This document shows positions 63,390 through 64,000 of a stretch of DNA of 64,000 bases, in pieces; within the stretch, counting starts at the first letter, position 1, and every line of letters begins with the position of its first letter. Source of the stretch: JAGWRA01 sp035534615 (GTDB lineage Bacteria > Acidobacteriota > Vicinamibacteria > Vicinamibacterales > CAVVIG01); the NCBI GenBank assembly GCA_035534615.1, contig DATLRO010000089.1, forward strand, positions 111,160-175,159, written 5' to 3'. The position numbers were made by a program, and so were the translations under genes. The notes under the pieces are model-generated. The model saw nothing but the letters and a program-made list of their open reading frames with translations. It did not search any database and was not told the DNA's origin.

Positions 63390-63465
63390 GGGCGGCTAGC
63401 TCAGTTGGGAGAGCGCCGCGTTCGCAACGCGGAGGTCGGGAGTTCGAGCCTCCTGCCGTCCACCA
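63390..63465 (+). tRNA. tRNA-Ala, anticodon CGC
   Basis: A full 76-base cloverleaf with encoded CCA. The acceptor stem GGGCGGC pairs with GCCGTCC and includes the G3:U70 wobble that identifies alanine tRNAs. The D arm, a 5-bp anticodon stem with loop TTCGCAA (anticodon CGC, reads GCG) and a T arm with GTTCGAGCC are all present. The integrase gene reads into it from the other strand. Confidence 0.97.
63396..63465. other. probable attachment site: integrase 3' end inside tRNA-Ala
   Basis: The integrase stop codon (63398-63396) and its last 22 codons are made by the antisense strand of the tRNA gene. Tyrosine recombinases commonly insert at tRNA 3' ends with the int gene next to the site, so this is the likely left border (attL) of an element extending to the right beyond the window. 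Confidence 0.7.
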
Positions 63466-64000
63466 ATTTTCCTCAGCAATTCTGCGATTTCCGAGGCCGT
63501 CGAAGGATCCCCTTCGGCGGCCTCGTCGTATGTTGGCCGGATATTGACCACGGCCGGCAGGTCCAGGGCCGACACCTTCCGGGCCTCGGTCGGGTGGGTG
63601 TACCGGGCCAGCATCCGGGTTGACGAGTGCCCGGAGATCTCCATGACCGTGTAGCCATCGTTCCCGGCCGCGATCATCCGGCTCAGGGCCGTGTGCCGGA
63701 GCGTGTGCAGGGTGACGTCGCCGGTCGTGATGCCGGCCCGCTCGAGCGCGCGCCGGAAGACGTGCGCGACGCCGTTGACCGTGTACGGCTTCGGCGTCTT
63801 CGCGCGCTTGTTCGTGAAGACCCACGGGTAGATGCGCGGCTGCGCCTCAAGCACGGCCTGGATGGCGGGGGAGACCGGGATGCGGCGCGCCCGGCCATTC
63901 TTCGTCTCGAGGAGCGTGATCATCCCGTCCTCGATGTCGTCCCAGCGGACCTTCAGCAGCTCGCCGGCGCGGGCACCGGTGGTTAGGGCCAGCGTCACCA
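63396..64000 (-). CDS. tyrosine recombinase/integrase, C-terminal catalytic part (5' end outside window)
   Basis: The frame is open to the window edge; about 200 residues of the catalytic domain are visible. Counting from the Met at 63998, the active-site set is complete: R10 (TGARAGELL), K33, H98 and R101 (LHTLRH), H124 (SGHSS) and the nucleophile Y133 (ARYTHP). Such integrases insert and excise genomic islands or prophages. The C-terminal 22 residues are translated from the tRNA-Ala antisense strand. The N-terminal DNA-binding domain and the cargo genes lie outside the window. Confidence 0.92.
   Translation of the reverse strand, partial: VTLALTTGARAGELLKVRWDDIEDGMITLLETKNGRARRIPVSPAIQAVLEAQPRIYPWVFTNKRAKTPKPYTVNGVAHVFRRALERAGITTGDVTLHTLRHTALSRMIAAGNDGYTVMEISGHSSTRMLARYTHPTEARKVSALDLPAVVNIRPTYDEAAEGDPSTASEIAELLRKIGGRQEARTPDLRVANAALSQLS
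63492..63525. repeat. 15-bp-stem inverted repeat downstream of tRNA-Ala, inside the integrase frame
   Basis: Arms 63492-63506 and 63511-63525 pair over 15 positions (one G-T wobble) around a 4-base loop. It starts 27 bases after the tRNA end. It lacks a T-tract, so it may be a weak terminator for the tRNA transcript or a recombination-associated site. Confidence 0.5.

Overview
The window is a GC-rich (estimated about 70 %), densely packed bacterial chromosome segment. It comes from a Gram-negative, two-membrane organism: it encodes LolA, a TolC-type channel, a secretin, an RND pump, LD-carboxypeptidase and the murein-recycling ligase Mpl. Protein style, the long IspH, the RodZ-like protein and several conserved hypotheticals suggest Acidobacteriota, probably Vicinamibacteria. 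That placement is inference from memory of such genomes, not a measured result. Most of the window is core housekeeping. The exception is the right edge, where an integrase reads into a tRNA-Ala gene and marks the border of an integrated element.

Layout. 1-6.75 kb (minus): an envelope-stress/efflux unit (Spy-like protein, TolC, a lone MacB-type ATPase, adaptor lipoprotein, RND pump cut by the window edge). 7.1-9.8 kb (minus): ispH and an ECF sigma/anti-sigma pair. 9.9-16.5 kb (plus): pckA, gatB, ftsEX, a small protein and a glycerate kinase. 16.6-20.8 kb (plus): rnr and selB. 20.8-22.3 kb (minus): a TatA-like peptide and a geranylgeranyl-reductase-family flavoprotein. 22.3-23.8 kb (plus): a stress-domain protein and a TonB-like protein, then a bidirectional terminator. 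23.9-27.3 kb (minus): groEL and groES under a CIRCE operator, then purC followed by a small Fis-type protein. 27.4-28.9 kb (plus): a flippase-like protein and nrdR. 28.9-29.8 kb (minus): a formiminotransferase.

30.1-39.1 kb (plus): a zinc-ribbon/RDD membrane protein, then a tightly overlapping chain pgpA, cinA, thpR, plsY, gpsA, ftsY, ribD, ribE, ribBA (phospholipid synthesis, SRP receptor, riboflavin). 39.1-43.6 kb (plus): the translation operon ffh, rpsP, khpA, rimM, trmD, rplS, rnhB behind a near-consensus promoter. 43.6-48.7 kb (plus): a large TPR protein, a small membrane protein, thiE, a RodZ-like protein and a HEAT-like protein. 48.7-51.7 kb (minus): a small protein, PolX and a GHMP sugar kinase. 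51.7-59.2 kb (plus): a murein recycling and precursor run (nagZ, ldcA, mpl, pxpB, pxpC, murB, murA). 59.2-62.1 kb (minus): a TPR-secretin lipoprotein, lolA and a zinc-ribbon protein. 62.4-64 kb: otsB, tRNA-Ala(CGC) and the integrase.

The main points of interest are residue-level and signal-level. MurA has Asp at its catalytic Cys position. PolX has Asn at its first metal-binding Asp. Five genes have a -10 box a few bases from the start codon, suggesting leaderless mRNAs. Two genes appear to start at CTG. An ABC ATPase sits in an RND operon without a permease. The integrase takes its last 22 codons from the antisense strand of tRNA-Ala. I saw no CRISPR array, no rRNA and no clearly novel multi-gene defence system.
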